From an uncultured Enterobacteriaceae bacterium (GTDB taxonomy: Bacteria > Pseudomonadota > Gammaproteobacteria > Enterobacterales > Enterobacteriaceae), in contig CAKZHC010000049.1 in assembly GCA_936920625.1 (NCBI GenBank), positions 1 to 64,000 on the forward strand: DNA of 64,000 nt. Direction: 5' to 3'. The position numbers were made by a program, and so were the translations under genes. Below are positions 53,362 through 64,000 of this stretch, one piece after another; within the stretch, counting starts at the first letter, position 1, and every line of letters starts with the position of its first letter. Below the pieces are notes generated by a model. That model had not been told where the DNA came from. It searched no databases and saw nothing but the letters and a program-made list of their open reading frames with translations.

Positions 53362-55035
53362 TTATTCACCCTTTGCCGCTTTAAATGCCTCAGTCATAGC
53401 GTTAGAGAAGCTACTCTCTTCCTGCTTGTTGTTTACTGCTGCAATAGCAGCTTTTTCGTCTGCTTCGTCTTTTGCACGAACAGAGAGTGTGATAATCCGG
53501 TTTTTACGATCAATACCAGTAAACTTAATTTCAACCATGTCACCAACGTTCAGGATCTGAGTAGCATCCTCAACACGATTACGTGACGCTTCAGAAGCAC
53601 GCAGGTAACCCTCTACTCCATCAGCCAGTTCTACTGTAGCACCTTTTGCGTCAACTGCCGTAACTTTACCCGTAACAATTGCACCTTTCTTGTTCAGAGA
53701 AATATAGCTGTTGAAAGGATCTTCTGCCAGTTGCTTAACGCCAAGGGAAATACGCTCACGTTCTGCATCGACCTGCAATACAACCGCTGCAATTTCATCA
53801 CCCTTCTTGTACTCACGCACCGCTTCTTCTCCGGTCGTGTTCCAGGAGATATCAGACAAGTGAACCAGACCATCGATACCGCCGTCAAGACCAATGAAAA
53901 TACCGAAGTCAGTAATAGACTTGATCTTGCCTTCAACACGATCACCTTTGTTGTGTGTCTCAGCAAACTGCTGCCATGGATTAGCTTTACACTGCTTGAG
54001 GCCCAAGGAAATACGACGACGCTCTTCATCAATATCGAGCACCATAACCTCAACCACATCGCCTACGTTAACTACCTTGGAAGGGTGAATATTTTTATTC
54101 GTCCAGTCCATCTCAGATACGTGTACCAGCCCTTCAACACCCTCTTCAATCTCAACAAAACAACCATAGTCTGTCAGATTAGTTACACGGCCAGTTAGCC
54201 TGGTGCTTTCAGGGTAACGCTTAGCAATAGCAACCCAAGGATCTTCGCCCAGTTGTTTCAGGCCCAGAGATACACGCGTTCTTTCGCGATCGAATTTTAA
54301 TACTTTAACAGTGATTTCATCGCCTACATTGACGATTTCGCTTGGGTGCTTAACACGTTTCCATGCCATATCAGTGATATGCAGCAGGCCATCAACACCA
54401 CCTAAGTCTACAAACGCACCGTAGTCAGTAAGGTTCTTAACAATACCTTTGACTTCCATACCTTCCAGCAGATTATCTAGCAGCTGATCGCGCTCTGCGC
54501 TGTTTTCAGATTCGATAACCGTACGACGGGAAACGACAACGTTATTACGTTTTTGATCAAGTTTAATAACTTTGAATTCAAGCTCTCTGCCTTCCAGATG
54601 TAGCGTGTCGCGTACCGGACGAACATCCACCAAAGAGCCCGGCAAAAAGGCACGAATACCATTCAGCTCAACGGTGAAACCACCTTTGACTTTGCCATTG
54701 ATGATGCCAGTAACCGTTGCTGCCTCTTCATAAGCTTTTTCGAGAGTCAGCCACGCCTCATGACGTTTCGCTTTCTCACGCGAAAGCAGAGTTTCTCCAA
54801 AGCCATCTTCTATAGCGTCCAGTGCAACGTCAACTTCGTCACCGACGCTAATTTCTATTTCGCCCTGGACATTTTTAAACTGTTCAACTGGAATGGCAGA
54901 TTCAGATTTCAGACCCGCATCAACCAGCACGACATCTTTGTCGATGGCAACAACAACACCGCGGACGATGGAACCAAGACGAGTTTCGATTTCTTTCAGA
55001 GACTCTTCAAAGAGTTGAGCAAAAGATTCAGTCAT
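53362..55035 (-). CDS. rpsA: 30S ribosomal protein S1
   Basis: S1 binds mRNA and is needed for initiation on most messages. It has 557 residues, the E. coli length, with six OB-fold S1 domains. The repeated pattern G-x-V-x-N-L-T-D-Y-G-x-F-V-x-L/I-x-x-G-V-x-G-L is clear in domains 3 and 4 (for example [19 protein letters not shown]). It lies between cmk and ihfB, the conserved order. Confidence 0.98.
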   Translation of the reverse strand: MTESFAQLFEESLKEIETRLGSIVRGVVVAIDKDVVLVDAGLKSESAIPVEQFKNVQGEIEISVGDEVDVALDAIEDGFGETLLSREKAKRHEAWLTLEKAYEEAATVTGIINGKVKGGFTVELNGIRAFLPGSLVDVRPVRDTLHLEGRELEFKVIKLDQKRNNVVVSRRTVIESENSAERDQLLDNLLEGMEVKGIVKNLTDYGAFVDLGGVDGLLHITDMAWKRVKHPSEIVNVGDEITVKVLKFDRERTRVSLGLKQLGEDPWVAIAKRYPESTRLTGRVTNLTDYGCFVEIEEGVEGLVHVSEMDWTNKNIHPSKVVNVGDVVEVMVLDIDEERRRISLGLKQCKANPWQQFAETHNKGDRVEGKIKSITDFGIFIGLDGGIDGLVHLSDISWNTTGEEAVREYKKGDEIAAVVLQVDAERERISLGVKQLAEDPFNSYISLNKKGAIVTGKVTAVDAKGATVELADGVEGYLRASEASRNRVEDATQILNVGDMVEIKFTGIDRKNRIITLSVRAKDEADEKAAIAAVNNKQEESSFSNAMTEAFKAAKGE

Positions 55036-55132
55036 ATTGATAATCTTACAAATTGTTTACGTTACCGTCCACCTGACTTCCTGCCGGGTGGGGTTGTTTC
55101 ACATACCTGTTAGTATCCTGCTAACAAGAAAA

Positions 55133-55831
55133 TTACATATTACTTAAAATATTCAGCTTACCCCGCGCATAATTAAGCGCATTTACCACTACCTGTTCAA
55201 TACTCATATCGGTTGAATCGAGCATCAGTGCATCCACGGCAGGTTTGAGGGGCGCTGTAGCACGATGGCGATCACGATCATCACGCTGTTTCACCTCGGC
55301 TAAAAGGTGAACAAAGTTAACATCAACGCCCTGTTTTTGCAACTGCAACATCCGCCGTCTGGCGCGGACTTCAATGCTGGCATCGAGAAAAATTTTTACC
55401 GGCGCGTCAGGAAAAACTACGGTGCCCATATCCCGCCCGTCGGCAACAAGCCCCGGAGCCTGACGAAAATCTCGCTGCCGTTTTAGTAGCGCTTCACGCA
55501 CACGAGGGAAAACCGCTACTATGGAAGCTGTATCACTTACCTCCGGCGCGCGTATTTCTCCGGTCACATCTTCGCTCTCGAGAGTTACAATCATATTGCG
55601 ATTACCGTCGCAGAAAACAAAACAGACATCCAGATTCGCGGCAACAGGGACTAGCGCTGCTTCAGAGGTCAAATCAATTTGGTGGTGCAACGCAGCCAGC
55701 GCGAGCACACGATAAATCGCACCGGAATCCAGCAGATGCCAGGACAACGCCTGGGCCATCGCTTTACATAGCGTTCCTTTACCAACGCCTCCGGGACCAT
55801 CAATAGTAATCACCGGAGCTGTTACTGACAT
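55133..55831 (-). CDS. cmk: cytidylate kinase
   Basis: Cmk phosphorylates CMP and dCMP. From ATG 55831 it has 232 residues (227 in E. coli): [20 protein letters not shown] with the P-loop at 12-20, [16 protein letters not shown], and [21 protein letters not shown]. The C-terminus is five residues longer than in E. coli. The frame extends upstream to 55906 without family support. It lies between aroA and rpsA. Confidence 0.97.
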   Translation of the reverse strand: MSVTAPVITIDGPGGVGKGTLCKAMAQALSWHLLDSGAIYRVLALAALHHQIDLTSEAALVPVAANLDVCFVFCDGNRNMIVTLESEDVTGEIRAPEVSDTASIVAVFPRVREALLKRQRDFRQAPGLVADGRDMGTVVFPDAPVKIFLDASIEVRARRRMLQLQKQGVDVNFVHLLAEVKQRDDRDRHRATAPLKPAVDALMLDSTDMSIEQVVVNALNYARGKLNILSNM

Positions 55832-55997
55832 TATTTTCTCCCGGCGATAATCTCGCCTGTGACTAAAATCAGAATATATTATACCGTGATATGAATAGCG
55901 ATCCAAAAAACACAGGATTTAAATAGTGAATATTTCGAGCCTGAAGCAATTCATCCAGAAAAAAATCATTTTTATCAGGATATTAACAGGCCAGATC

Positions 55998-57284
55998 TCA
56001 GGCAAAATGGCTAATATGCGCCAGCTGAGCAAAGTAGCCAGGAAACGTTTTCGCTGTACAACCGGGGTCAAGAAGGGTGACCGCACTATCTGATAACGCG
56101 ACAAGTGAGAAACACATTGCCATACGATGATCGTTATAGGTACCGATTTCAGCCGGTTTTAATTTATCCGGGGGAGTAATAGAAATATAGTCGTACCCTT
56201 CTTCAACTACCGCACCTGTTTTACGTAATTCTGTCGCCATGGCAGCCAGACGATCTGTCTCTTTTACACGCCAGTTATAAATATTACGTAAGGTGGTCGT
56301 TCCCCGTGCAAACAGGGCTGTCGTCGCGAGAGTCATCGCCGCATCAGGAATAGCATTCATATCCATGTCAATAGCTGTGAGATCGCCACGAGTACAGGCA
56401 ATATAATCATCCGCCCAGGTTATATTTGCCCCCATTTTTTCCAAAACGTCAGCAAAGTGAATATCTCCCTGTACGCTGCCGCGTCCGATACCTGTTACTT
56501 TGACACACCCACCTTTTATTGCCGCGGCAGCTAAAAAATAAGAAGCTGAAGAGGCATCTCCCTCAACAAGATAGTGGCCGGGTGACTGATAATGCTGCCG
56601 CCCTTTCACATAAAATACCTGATAATTATCGTTCACAACATTGACATTAAAGATTTTCATCAGGTGAAGTGTGATGGCAATATAAGGTTTTGAGACCAGC
56701 TCACCTTTAATTTTGATGGTAGTATCCCTGCATGCCAATGGGGCAGCCATAAGAAGCGCAGTCAGAAACTGGCTTGATACCGTACCATCAACTTCAATAT
56801 CGCCTCCAGTGAACCCCCCCTGCAAACGCACCGGCGGATAGTTTTGCAGCTCAGGGTAGCTTATCTGTGCTCCTCCCTGACACAGCGCGTCCACCAGATG
56901 ACCGATAGGGCGCTCTTTCATGCGTGGCTCTCCGGTCAATGTGATATCGTTGCTACTCAGGCAGAGTGCGGCAGCCAGAGGCCGCATTGCTGTGCCAGCA
57001 TTGCCCAAAAAAAGCGTTAATGCTGTGTCATGGTGTAATGGTCCGGCTACGCCAGTGATGTCACAGCTGCGGCGATCATCTGACAATATATACTTCACTC
57101 CCAGCGAAGCGAGGGCATTCAGCATATGGCGCACGTCGTCACTGTCCAGCAGATTAGTAAGGCAGGTGGTGCCTGATGCCATTGCGGCAAGGAGCAATGC
57201 ACGATTTGAAAGGCTTTTGGAGCCCGGCAGATTAATAGTCCCTTCGACCCTGGCAATGGGCTGTAGCGTTAAGGAGTCCTGCAT
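55998..57284 (-). CDS. aroA: 3-phosphoshikimate 1-carboxyvinyltransferase (EPSP synthase)
   Basis: AroA condenses shikimate-3-phosphate and phosphoenolpyruvate in aromatic amino acid synthesis. From ATG 57284 it has 428 residues (427 in E. coli), beginning [15 protein letters not shown]. Active-site motifs [30 protein letters not shown] and [10 protein letters not shown] are intact. The GGAG at 12 bases upstream is distant. An alternative ATG at 57302 would add six residues. It is 78 bases after serC and probably cotranscribed with it. Confidence 0.96.
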   Translation of the reverse strand: MQDSLTLQPIARVEGTINLPGSKSLSNRALLLAAMASGTTCLTNLLDSDDVRHMLNALASLGVKYILSDDRRSCDITGVAGPLHHDTALTLFLGNAGTAMRPLAAALCLSSNDITLTGEPRMKERPIGHLVDALCQGGAQISYPELQNYPPVRLQGGFTGGDIEVDGTVSSQFLTALLMAAPLACRDTTIKIKGELVSKPYIAITLHLMKIFNVNVVNDNYQVFYVKGRQHYQSPGHYLVEGDASSASYFLAAAAIKGGCVKVTGIGRGSVQGDIHFADVLEKMGANITWADDYIACTRGDLTAIDMDMNAIPDAAMTLATTALFARGTTTLRNIYNWRVKETDRLAAMATELRKTGAVVEEGYDYISITPPDKLKPAEIGTYNDHRMAMCFSLVALSDSAVTLLDPGCTAKTFPGYFAQLAHISHFA

Positions 57285-57362
57285 TAAAAACTTATTCTCC
57301 ATTGAAGAGTATTCAATCTGTCAGGCACAGAAAGGATGGCCGTTCTGGATACAGGCAGTAAA

Positions 57363-58448
57363 TCAACCATAACGACGGGCAAAATCTGTCATAAAATCCG
57401 TTAGTACGACTACTCCCTCCAGAGGCATTGCATTATAAAGAGAAGCACGCATACCACCAACAGCCCGATGCCCTTTCAGCGCATATAGCCCGACCTTAAC
57501 GGATTCATCCAGGAAACGCTGGTTAAGATCTGCTTCAGCGAGCTGGAATGGTATGTTAATTCTTGAGCGACTGGCAACAGCAACATCATTGCAGTAAAAA
57601 TCATTATTATCAATGACACGATATAATAAATCTGCTTTAGCCTGATTATGTTTATCCAGTTCAGCCACCCCTCCCTGAGCTTTCAGCCATTTGAACACCA
57701 GGCCTGCAAGATACCAGGAAAATGTTGCGGGAGTATTAAACATCGAGTCGTACTCACTTAGAATCTGATAATCTAAAATAGAAGGTAATGCCTGATTCGC
57801 CCTGCCCAGCAGATCCTCACGAACAATGACCAGTGTCAGTCCAGCGGGTCCGATATTTTTTTGTGCTCCTGCGTAGATAACACCATAGCGACTGATATCT
57901 AACGGACGTGAAAGGATGCAGGAAGAGAAATCTGCAGCTACAATCTTGTCGCCAAAATCTGGTTCATCATCAATTGCAATACCATCAATAGTCTCATTCG
58001 GACAGTAATGAAGATAAGCAGAATCATCTTTGAGCATCCATTCACTCATTGGCAGAATCGCTCGTTTGCCATTCACCGTAGTTCGGGCTGCAATGACGTT
58101 AGGGACGCAGTATTTGCTAGCCTCTTTAATTGCACTTGCTGACCAGTAGCCGCCGTCAACATAATCAGCACTTTTATATTCACCCAGCAGGTTCATCGGA
58201 ACTGCTGCAAACTGACCGCGGGCACCGCCATGGCAGAATAAGACCTTGTAGTTAGCTGGAATTTTTAGCAGGTCACGAAAATCTTTTTCAGCTTCTTCTG
58301 CAACATCAATGAATTCCACACTGCGATGACTAATTTCCATCACCGAGGTACCCAACCCATGCCAGTTACAAAGTTCCTGTTCTGCACGCCGCAACACTTC
58401 TGGCGGCAGCATTGCCGGACCAGCACTAAAATTGTATATCGGGTTCAT
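57363..58448 (-). CDS. serC: phosphoserine aminotransferase SerC
   Basis: SerC makes phosphoserine for serine synthesis and also acts in pyridoxal phosphate synthesis. The 361 residues match the 362 of E. coli. It begins [19 protein letters not shown]. The cofactor lysine is in [16 protein letters not shown], and [16 protein letters not shown] is conserved. It is first in a serC-aroA operon and divergent from ycaO. Confidence 0.97.
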   Translation of the reverse strand: MNPIYNFSAGPAMLPPEVLRRAEQELCNWHGLGTSVMEISHRSVEFIDVAEEAEKDFRDLLKIPANYKVLFCHGGARGQFAAVPMNLLGEYKSADYVDGGYWSASAIKEASKYCVPNVIAARTTVNGKRAILPMSEWMLKDDSAYLHYCPNETIDGIAIDDEPDFGDKIVAADFSSCILSRPLDISRYGVIYAGAQKNIGPAGLTLVIVREDLLGRANQALPSILDYQILSEYDSMFNTPATFSWYLAGLVFKWLKAQGGVAELDKHNQAKADLLYRVIDNNDFYCNDVAVASRSRINIPFQLAEADLNQRFLDESVKVGLYALKGHRAVGGMRASLYNAMPLEGVVVLTDFMTDFARRYG

Positions 58449-58650
58449 TTCCCCTCACTATCTTTTTATCAACCAATTATGTTACTGATACTGGGTTTTA
58501 TCATTGCTTTCTGTACACTGCAATGCTCTCCTGATGAGCCGGAATGCTTTTCTGGCTTAAACTCGCAAGGATCTTAGAGCAAAATTGGCATCCGCGGTTA
58601 AAACTTCGTATCATTGCGTGCTTTTCACAGAGTAAAAGCGAATTGCACCA

Positions 58651-60408
58651 ATGACGCAAACTTATATTCCCGGCAAAGATGCCGCGCTGGAAGTCTCTAT
58701 TGCCCGTTTCCAGCAAAAACTTCAGCAACTGGGTTTTAATCTCGAAGAGGTTTCCTGGCTGAATCCTGTACCGCATGTCTGGTCAGTTCATTTGCGTGAT
58801 CGTGACTGTTCACTCTGTTTTAGCAATGGTAAGGGGGCCAGTAAAAAAGCCGCTCTGGCTTCCGCGCTGGGTGAGTATTTTGAGCGCCTTGCTACCAACT
58901 ATTTTTTTGCCGATTTCTGGCTGGGAGAAACCGTGGCCAGTGGAGATTTCGTTCACTATCCCAACGAAAAATGGTTCCCCCTGCCCGAGGATAACAGCCT
59001 TCCCGGAGACATTCTCGACCCGGTATTGCGTACATTCTATGATCCCGCTCATCAGCTAACCGCAAATCAACTGATTGATCTTCAGTCGGATAACAGTCAG
59101 AGGGGTATCTGCGCCCTGCCTTTTGTCCGGCAGTCAGACCAGCAGACGATTTTTATTCCTGTCAATATTATTGGTAACTTATACGTCTCTAATGGAATGT
59201 CAGCTGGAAATACCCGTGATGAAGCCCTTGTGCAGGGATTATCGGAAATAGTAGAACGTTTTGTAAAAAACCGCGTTATCGCTGAAGCTATTAGTCTGCC
59301 AATTGTGCCTGATTCTGTACTGGATCGCTATCCTGGCGCGAGAGAGGCAATTACCTCTCTCGTGACGGAGGGGTTCCCAATATTTGTTTATGATGCCTCA
59401 CTGGGGGGGCGTTATCCGGTTATTTGTGTGGTGCTCTTCAACCCGGATAATGGCACAGCTTTTGCCTCCTTTGGTGCTCATCCTGATTTTGGAGTGGCTC
59501 TTGAGCGGACCGTGACTGAACTACTACAGGGGCGCAGCCTGAAAGATTTAGACGTGTTTACTTCACCCACCTTCGATAATGAAGCCGTTGCTGACCATGC
59601 TAATCTCGAAACGCATTTTATCGACTCAAGCGGACTTATCTCGTGGGACCTGTTCAAAGAGGAGGCAGACTATCCTTTCGTAGACTGGGGGTTTAATGGC
59701 TCAACAGAGGAAGAATATGTTAATCTGATGGCCATTTTTAATGCCGACGGTCGGGAAGTTTATATTGCTGATTATCAGCATCTGGGTGTTTACACCTGTC
59801 GTATTCTGGTACCAGGGATGTCCGACATCTATCCGGCGGAAGATTTACTGCTGGCAAACAACAATATGGGAAGTGTTTTGCGTCCGGCACTGCTTTCCTT
59901 ACCAGCAGCCCGGTGGTCGCCTGAGGCCTATCTGGCGCTGTTCCGGCAATTAGATGATGAAGGCTATGACGACATGACGCGGGTGCGTGAACTGCTCGGT
60001 CTGGCGACGGGAAAAGATAACGGCTGGTTTACTTTACGTATTGGCGAACTTAAAGCAATGCTGGCCCTGGCAGGCGGCGATCTTCCGCTGGCTTTAACCT
60101 GGACTGAATGGACGATTGAGTTTAATCAGTCGGTTTTCAACCCAGAACGTGCCAGATATTATCGCTGTCTGCATACACTGCTGTTACTGGCAGTGGAAGA
60201 GCAGCGTGACACCGGACAGTACTACCACGCGTTTGTACGTATGTATGGTGAAAGCACTGTTGCCGCTGCTACAGACGCTATTAATGGCCGGATGCCATTT
60301 TACGGACTGGAATCAGTGGACGCAGACCTCAGGGCATTTCCTGCGCATCGAGCGTTACTTGAAGCTTATCAGAAACTCCAAACGGCTAAACGCCATTTCT
60401 GGAAATAA
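58651..60408 (+). CDS. ycaO: YcaO-domain protein (ribosomal S12 methylthiolation factor)
   Basis: The YcaO superfamily activates amide bonds with ATP. The E. coli protein of this type is linked to the RimO-dependent beta-methylthiolation of ribosomal protein S12. The 585 residues match the 586 of E. coli. The YcaO domain carries GKGASKKAALASALGEYFERLA near residue 55 and the glutamate-rich RDEALVQGLSEIVERF, both nucleotide/Mg sites. The C-terminal half is the TPR-like region of the E. coli subgroup. The ribosome binding site is weak. It is divergent from serC, with ycaP missing between them. Confidence 0.94.
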   Translation: MTQTYIPGKDAALEVSIARFQQKLQQLGFNLEEVSWLNPVPHVWSVHLRDRDCSLCFSNGKGASKKAALASALGEYFERLATNYFFADFWLGETVASGDFVHYPNEKWFPLPEDNSLPGDILDPVLRTFYDPAHQLTANQLIDLQSDNSQRGICALPFVRQSDQQTIFIPVNIIGNLYVSNGMSAGNTRDEALVQGLSEIVERFVKNRVIAEAISLPIVPDSVLDRYPGAREAITSLVTEGFPIFVYDASLGGRYPVICVVLFNPDNGTAFASFGAHPDFGVALERTVTELLQGRSLKDLDVFTSPTFDNEAVADHANLETHFIDSSGLISWDLFKEEADYPFVDWGFNGSTEEEYVNLMAIFNADGREVYIADYQHLGVYTCRILVPGMSDIYPAEDLLLANNNMGSVLRPALLSLPAARWSPEAYLALFRQLDDEGYDDMTRVRELLGLATGKDNGWFTLRIGELKAMLALAGGDLPLALTWTEWTIEFNQSVFNPERARYYRCLHTLLLLAVEEQRDTGQYYHAFVRMYGESTVAAATDAINGRMPFYGLESVDADLRAFPAHRALLEAYQKLQTAKRHFWK

Positions 60409-60416
60409 ACTCTAGC

Positions 60417-60459
60417 TGGCACTGGCGGGTATTTTCAAGAATCGCCCGCAGAAGTGCCA
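60417..60459. terminator. hairpin between convergent ycaO and ycaD
   Basis: TGGCACT (60417-60423) pairs with AGTGCCA (60453-60459), with inner GCGGG/CCCGC pairing, making a long stem. It begins eight bases after ycaO. No U-tract follows; it may serve both strands. Confidence 0.6.
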
Positions 60460-60491
60460 CAATATAGAGAACCGCATAATGTCGTATATTA

Positions 60492-61649
60492 TCAGGCGTG
60501 TGCCATTGGCGTTGCAGGCCGATCAGCTTTACGTAGCAGCATCACCAGATAGACCAGTGCCACTGATGCAACTACCACAAATAGCATTTTATCAAAATAG
60601 TTCTGCATAAGCATTGCTGTCATGCCTAGCCCAATCAGGCTGCCTGTGGTAAAACTCAGCAACAGCGCCTGATTCATTGTAATAAGTTGGTGATGCCTTA
60701 CGCTCTCACATGCCCATGACATTGCAACCGGGTAGAGCGTAAAACTGGCGCACCCCAGGATAAACAACGCAGGCATCATTGGCACATTGTTGCACATGGC
60801 TATTGCACCAAGGATAATCATAAAGAGCTGAATACGTAATACCATCAGACGGCCAAAACGATCAGCAAGGCGTCCGACAGGCCACTGCCCGATAATGCCA
60901 GCGCTTACCAGTAGTGCCATCCAATAACCCACGCTGGCGTCACTCATCCCCTGATGCGCAAGATAAACTGGCATCAGCCCAAAAAGTGAACCCAGCACCA
61001 TGCCAGAAATTATACAACCATTCAGGGCCAGCCGGGAGTAGCGCAACCGCAACATCGGCCACAGACGTTCTGGCAGCTCCTCGGTTTCCTCACTGAAGGT
61101 GGTGACTTTGACAAATACCATTGGCAGGGTTCCTGCCACAATCACTGCAAGCACCCATGGTAATACACTAAACAGTCCTGTAGAAACCTTGCCCAGAAGG
61201 AGCTGGCCGACAACCGTACCAAGATAATATATTATCATATATACCGCCAGCAGCTGGCCGCGATTGCGTAAAGTCCCACTATAAAGTAATGCACTTTCAA
61301 CGATAACCCAGATTAATGCACATCCCAGCCCGGCCATGAAACGCCAGAGCGACCAGATGTAAACACCCTGGGTAACACCCAGTGCAGTCGTTGCCAGAGC
61401 GAAAATTAATGTAGCAATATAATAACTGTGATTAAAGCCAGTGCGTTTTATCAACCAGCCAGCCAGCAAAGTTCCTGCCAGATTTCCAGTATAATATGCA
61501 GAACTAACCACACCTGCCTGCCAGGTAGCAAGATGATCGTGGCTGAGCCACAATGGAACCAGGGTATTTAATACCGCAATCGATACCGTCAGTAACATCA
61601 TACCGCACAGCAGCGGAATAACAGAACGTGGCCAGATGGAAGTGGGCAT
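60492..61649 (-). CDS. ycaD: major facilitator superfamily transporter YcaD
   Basis: A predicted 12-helix inner-membrane transporter of the YcaD group with unknown substrate. The 385 residues match the 382 of E. coli. Typical segments are [20 protein letters not shown], the loop motif [14 protein letters not shown] between helices 8 and 9 (MFS motif A copy), and [22 protein letters not shown]. It converges on ycaO. In E. coli focA, pflB and pflA lie between ycaO and ycaD, and they are absent here. Confidence 0.93.
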   Translation of the reverse strand: MPTSIWPRSVIPLLCGMMLLTVSIAVLNTLVPLWLSHDHLATWQAGVVSSAYYTGNLAGTLLAGWLIKRTGFNHSYYIATLIFALATTALGVTQGVYIWSLWRFMAGLGCALIWVIVESALLYSGTLRNRGQLLAVYMIIYYLGTVVGQLLLGKVSTGLFSVLPWVLAVIVAGTLPMVFVKVTTFSEETEELPERLWPMLRLRYSRLALNGCIISGMVLGSLFGLMPVYLAHQGMSDASVGYWMALLVSAGIIGQWPVGRLADRFGRLMVLRIQLFMIILGAIAMCNNVPMMPALFILGCASFTLYPVAMSWACESVRHHQLITMNQALLLSFTTGSLIGLGMTAMLMQNYFDKMLFVVVASVALVYLVMLLRKADRPATPMAHA

Positions 61650-63214
61650 GAAGACTTTAACCAGCGAATGTGAAAATGCCCGCGCATATTGACATCACTA
61701 TTAATAATGTCAATCCCGATAAATCTTCATCGCACATTTTGTTTTAAGATGATTTATTGTTTTTTATAATTCACTATATAACCATGTGAGTTTTAGTTTT
61801 TACTGTCTTTTTATGTCATTGATAATAATCAATATAGTGATAGTTATGCCAGATTCACCAATAAATTTCTTTTATTGTAATAGGCCATGATAACTCAGTG
61901 GGGTTCCGAATGTCAGACGACTAATTGATAGCTCAGAACTTATTTTTATAAACTAGCACACTATTCCCTGCTATTTTTTAATCACAGACAGGGGTGAGTG
62001 CCACAACTTTTCCCGAAAGGCTGGAGAAAATTTATCTGTAAATTGTATATGCTGATATGCAAAATCATAATGTGGAGCCAATGCCACAGCCTGTACTACA
62101 AAAACCACTTTGAAGCAGACTGCCAGCAAATCACATTCCTGACGATAACTGCTTGCCGTGTTTTGTTTTAGAGCCTGCCGGAGCATGCATAACAGAATTT
62201 ATTAAGCCACGGCATGACAGAATTCTGTTTATCACGCGAGTGCTCAATTTAATTTATCCCGTATCAGAGTCATACCCTTATCAACCTCTGACTGAACTGA
62301 ATTATTAAAATGGCCGTTATTGACCTTTATTAGCATCACTCGTTTCTTTGTTAAAACCTTTACCACTCTTTCAGATAAAGCATTAAAACTCATTAGTCAA
62401 ATCACCTGTACAGCAGGGAGTTAATTTAGTGAAACTAATGTTGAATTCCGGATGGCTGTTCGCCAATACACTGATACTCAACAATAACCTTTACAAGAGC
62501 ACAACCAGCCAGTCCACCTAACCGGACACATTTTTCTAGCTAGCCGCCAAATGGTTCTGCTCTCTGCTGGTAACCCCCAGCCTGACAACGTGAAGCAGCC
62601 GAAATTTGTGCCTGGTGCATATCCACTTTAGGTACCTCGAATCCACCATAAACATACCCCATACGAATAACTCCATCAGCTTTACTTCCATCGATGGGTA
62701 CTATGTTCTTAAGGGCTACAAAGCGCGGTTTTACTGCATATGAAAAATATCGCTATATTTATACTAGCTATTTGAGCAGAACTTTTTACCTTCTGCTTGC
62801 GTGAATTTAGCTTTCTGAAGTGAATGCAGGCCGCCTGAAAAATAAGACCAGAGAATATTTACTGAAGAATCAATCTCAAATCAGCCAGCCATTTCATTCC
62901 GGTGATTTAATAATGCCTTCACACTATGACAATATGCGGATGGCAGGCTGGTTCTGTTGCAGCGATAAAGTGCATAACTATCATCCACTTCAACAAACCT
63001 GCCATCATCTTGCGATTTCCTAATTTCAAGCGAGCGAACCTGTAACAGAAGCCTCTCATGACTAATAAGGGCATAACCACAAGTGCAGGCTATGGCTGGA
63101 GTTATCCGTTACTGTCACAATAAACAAAATAACAGGGAGCTTTGGTATCAATCATTATCTGCAACACGGGGATGTGATAAATTGTGATTTTTTATAAAAA
63201 ACAACTAGTTTCTT
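61650..63214. other. gene-poor stretch between ycaD and serS
   Basis: About 1.56 kb. E. coli carries dmsABC and other genes here; none is recognisable. Frames at 61971-62186 (minus, 71 codons) and 62820-63023 (plus, 67 codons) lack good ribosome binding sites and known motifs. They may be chance or worn remnants. Confidence 0.6.

Positions 63215-64000
<786 letters not shown>

Overview
The window looks like chromosome of an Erwiniaceae bacterium (Pantoea/Erwinia lineage) that is losing genes. Most proteins match their Escherichia coli counterparts in length and motifs, and gene order follows two E. coli blocks: the ffh-rplS and gshA-recA regions near 58-59 min, and the pyrD-serS region near 20-21 min. 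A crtE-crtY-crtI-crtB operon with convergent crtZ is typical of Pantoea and its relatives. Several genes carry single-base frameshifts or a stop codon. Many E. coli neighbours are missing, and long AT-rich stretches without genes lie where they would be. This pattern suggests a host-restricted or symbiotic lifestyle; that is inference. No insertion sequence, prophage or CRISPR array was seen.

Layout. 1-7.1 kb: queF, then the carotenoid cluster (crtZ, crtB and crtE intact; crtI and crtY frameshifted; no crtX or idi). 7.5-12.5 kb: a corB fragment, ypjD, ffh and the rpsP-rimM-trmD-rplS operon. 12.6-21.7 kb: the sRNA gene micA, gshA, tRNA-Arg, tRNA-Ser, csrA, alaS, recA with its SOS box, and pncC; luxS, yqaA/yqaB and recX are absent. 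22.2-24.0 kb: a lone prepilin peptidase gene and pyrD at a synteny break. 25.5-45.2 kb: pepN, pncB, asnS, an OmpF-type porin gene, aspC, gloC, ldtD and the cmoM-mukF-mukE-mukB operon (cmoM frameshifted), then elyC. 46.6-58.4 kb: kdsB, ycaR, lpxK, msbA, a broken comEC, ihfB, rpsA, cmk, aroA and serC. 58.6-64 kb: ycaO, ycaD and the 3' part of serS, with pflA/pflB/focA and dms genes absent from the locus.

How the genes fit together. Essential information processing (SRP, ribosomal proteins, three aminoacyl-tRNA synthetases, RecA), envelope building (KdsB, LpxK, MsbA, ElyC, LdtD, porin), chromosome organisation (MukBEF, IHF) and amino acid or cofactor synthesis (AroA, SerC, AspC, PncB, PyrD, GshA) are intact. 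The damage falls on dispensable functions: pigment (crtY, crtI), DNA uptake (comEC), one tRNA modification enzyme (cmoM) and a CorB-type membrane protein. I found no clearly new biological system. The most informative points are a conserved MicA sRNA that has outlived its neighbour luxS, and a carotenoid operon caught in early decay.
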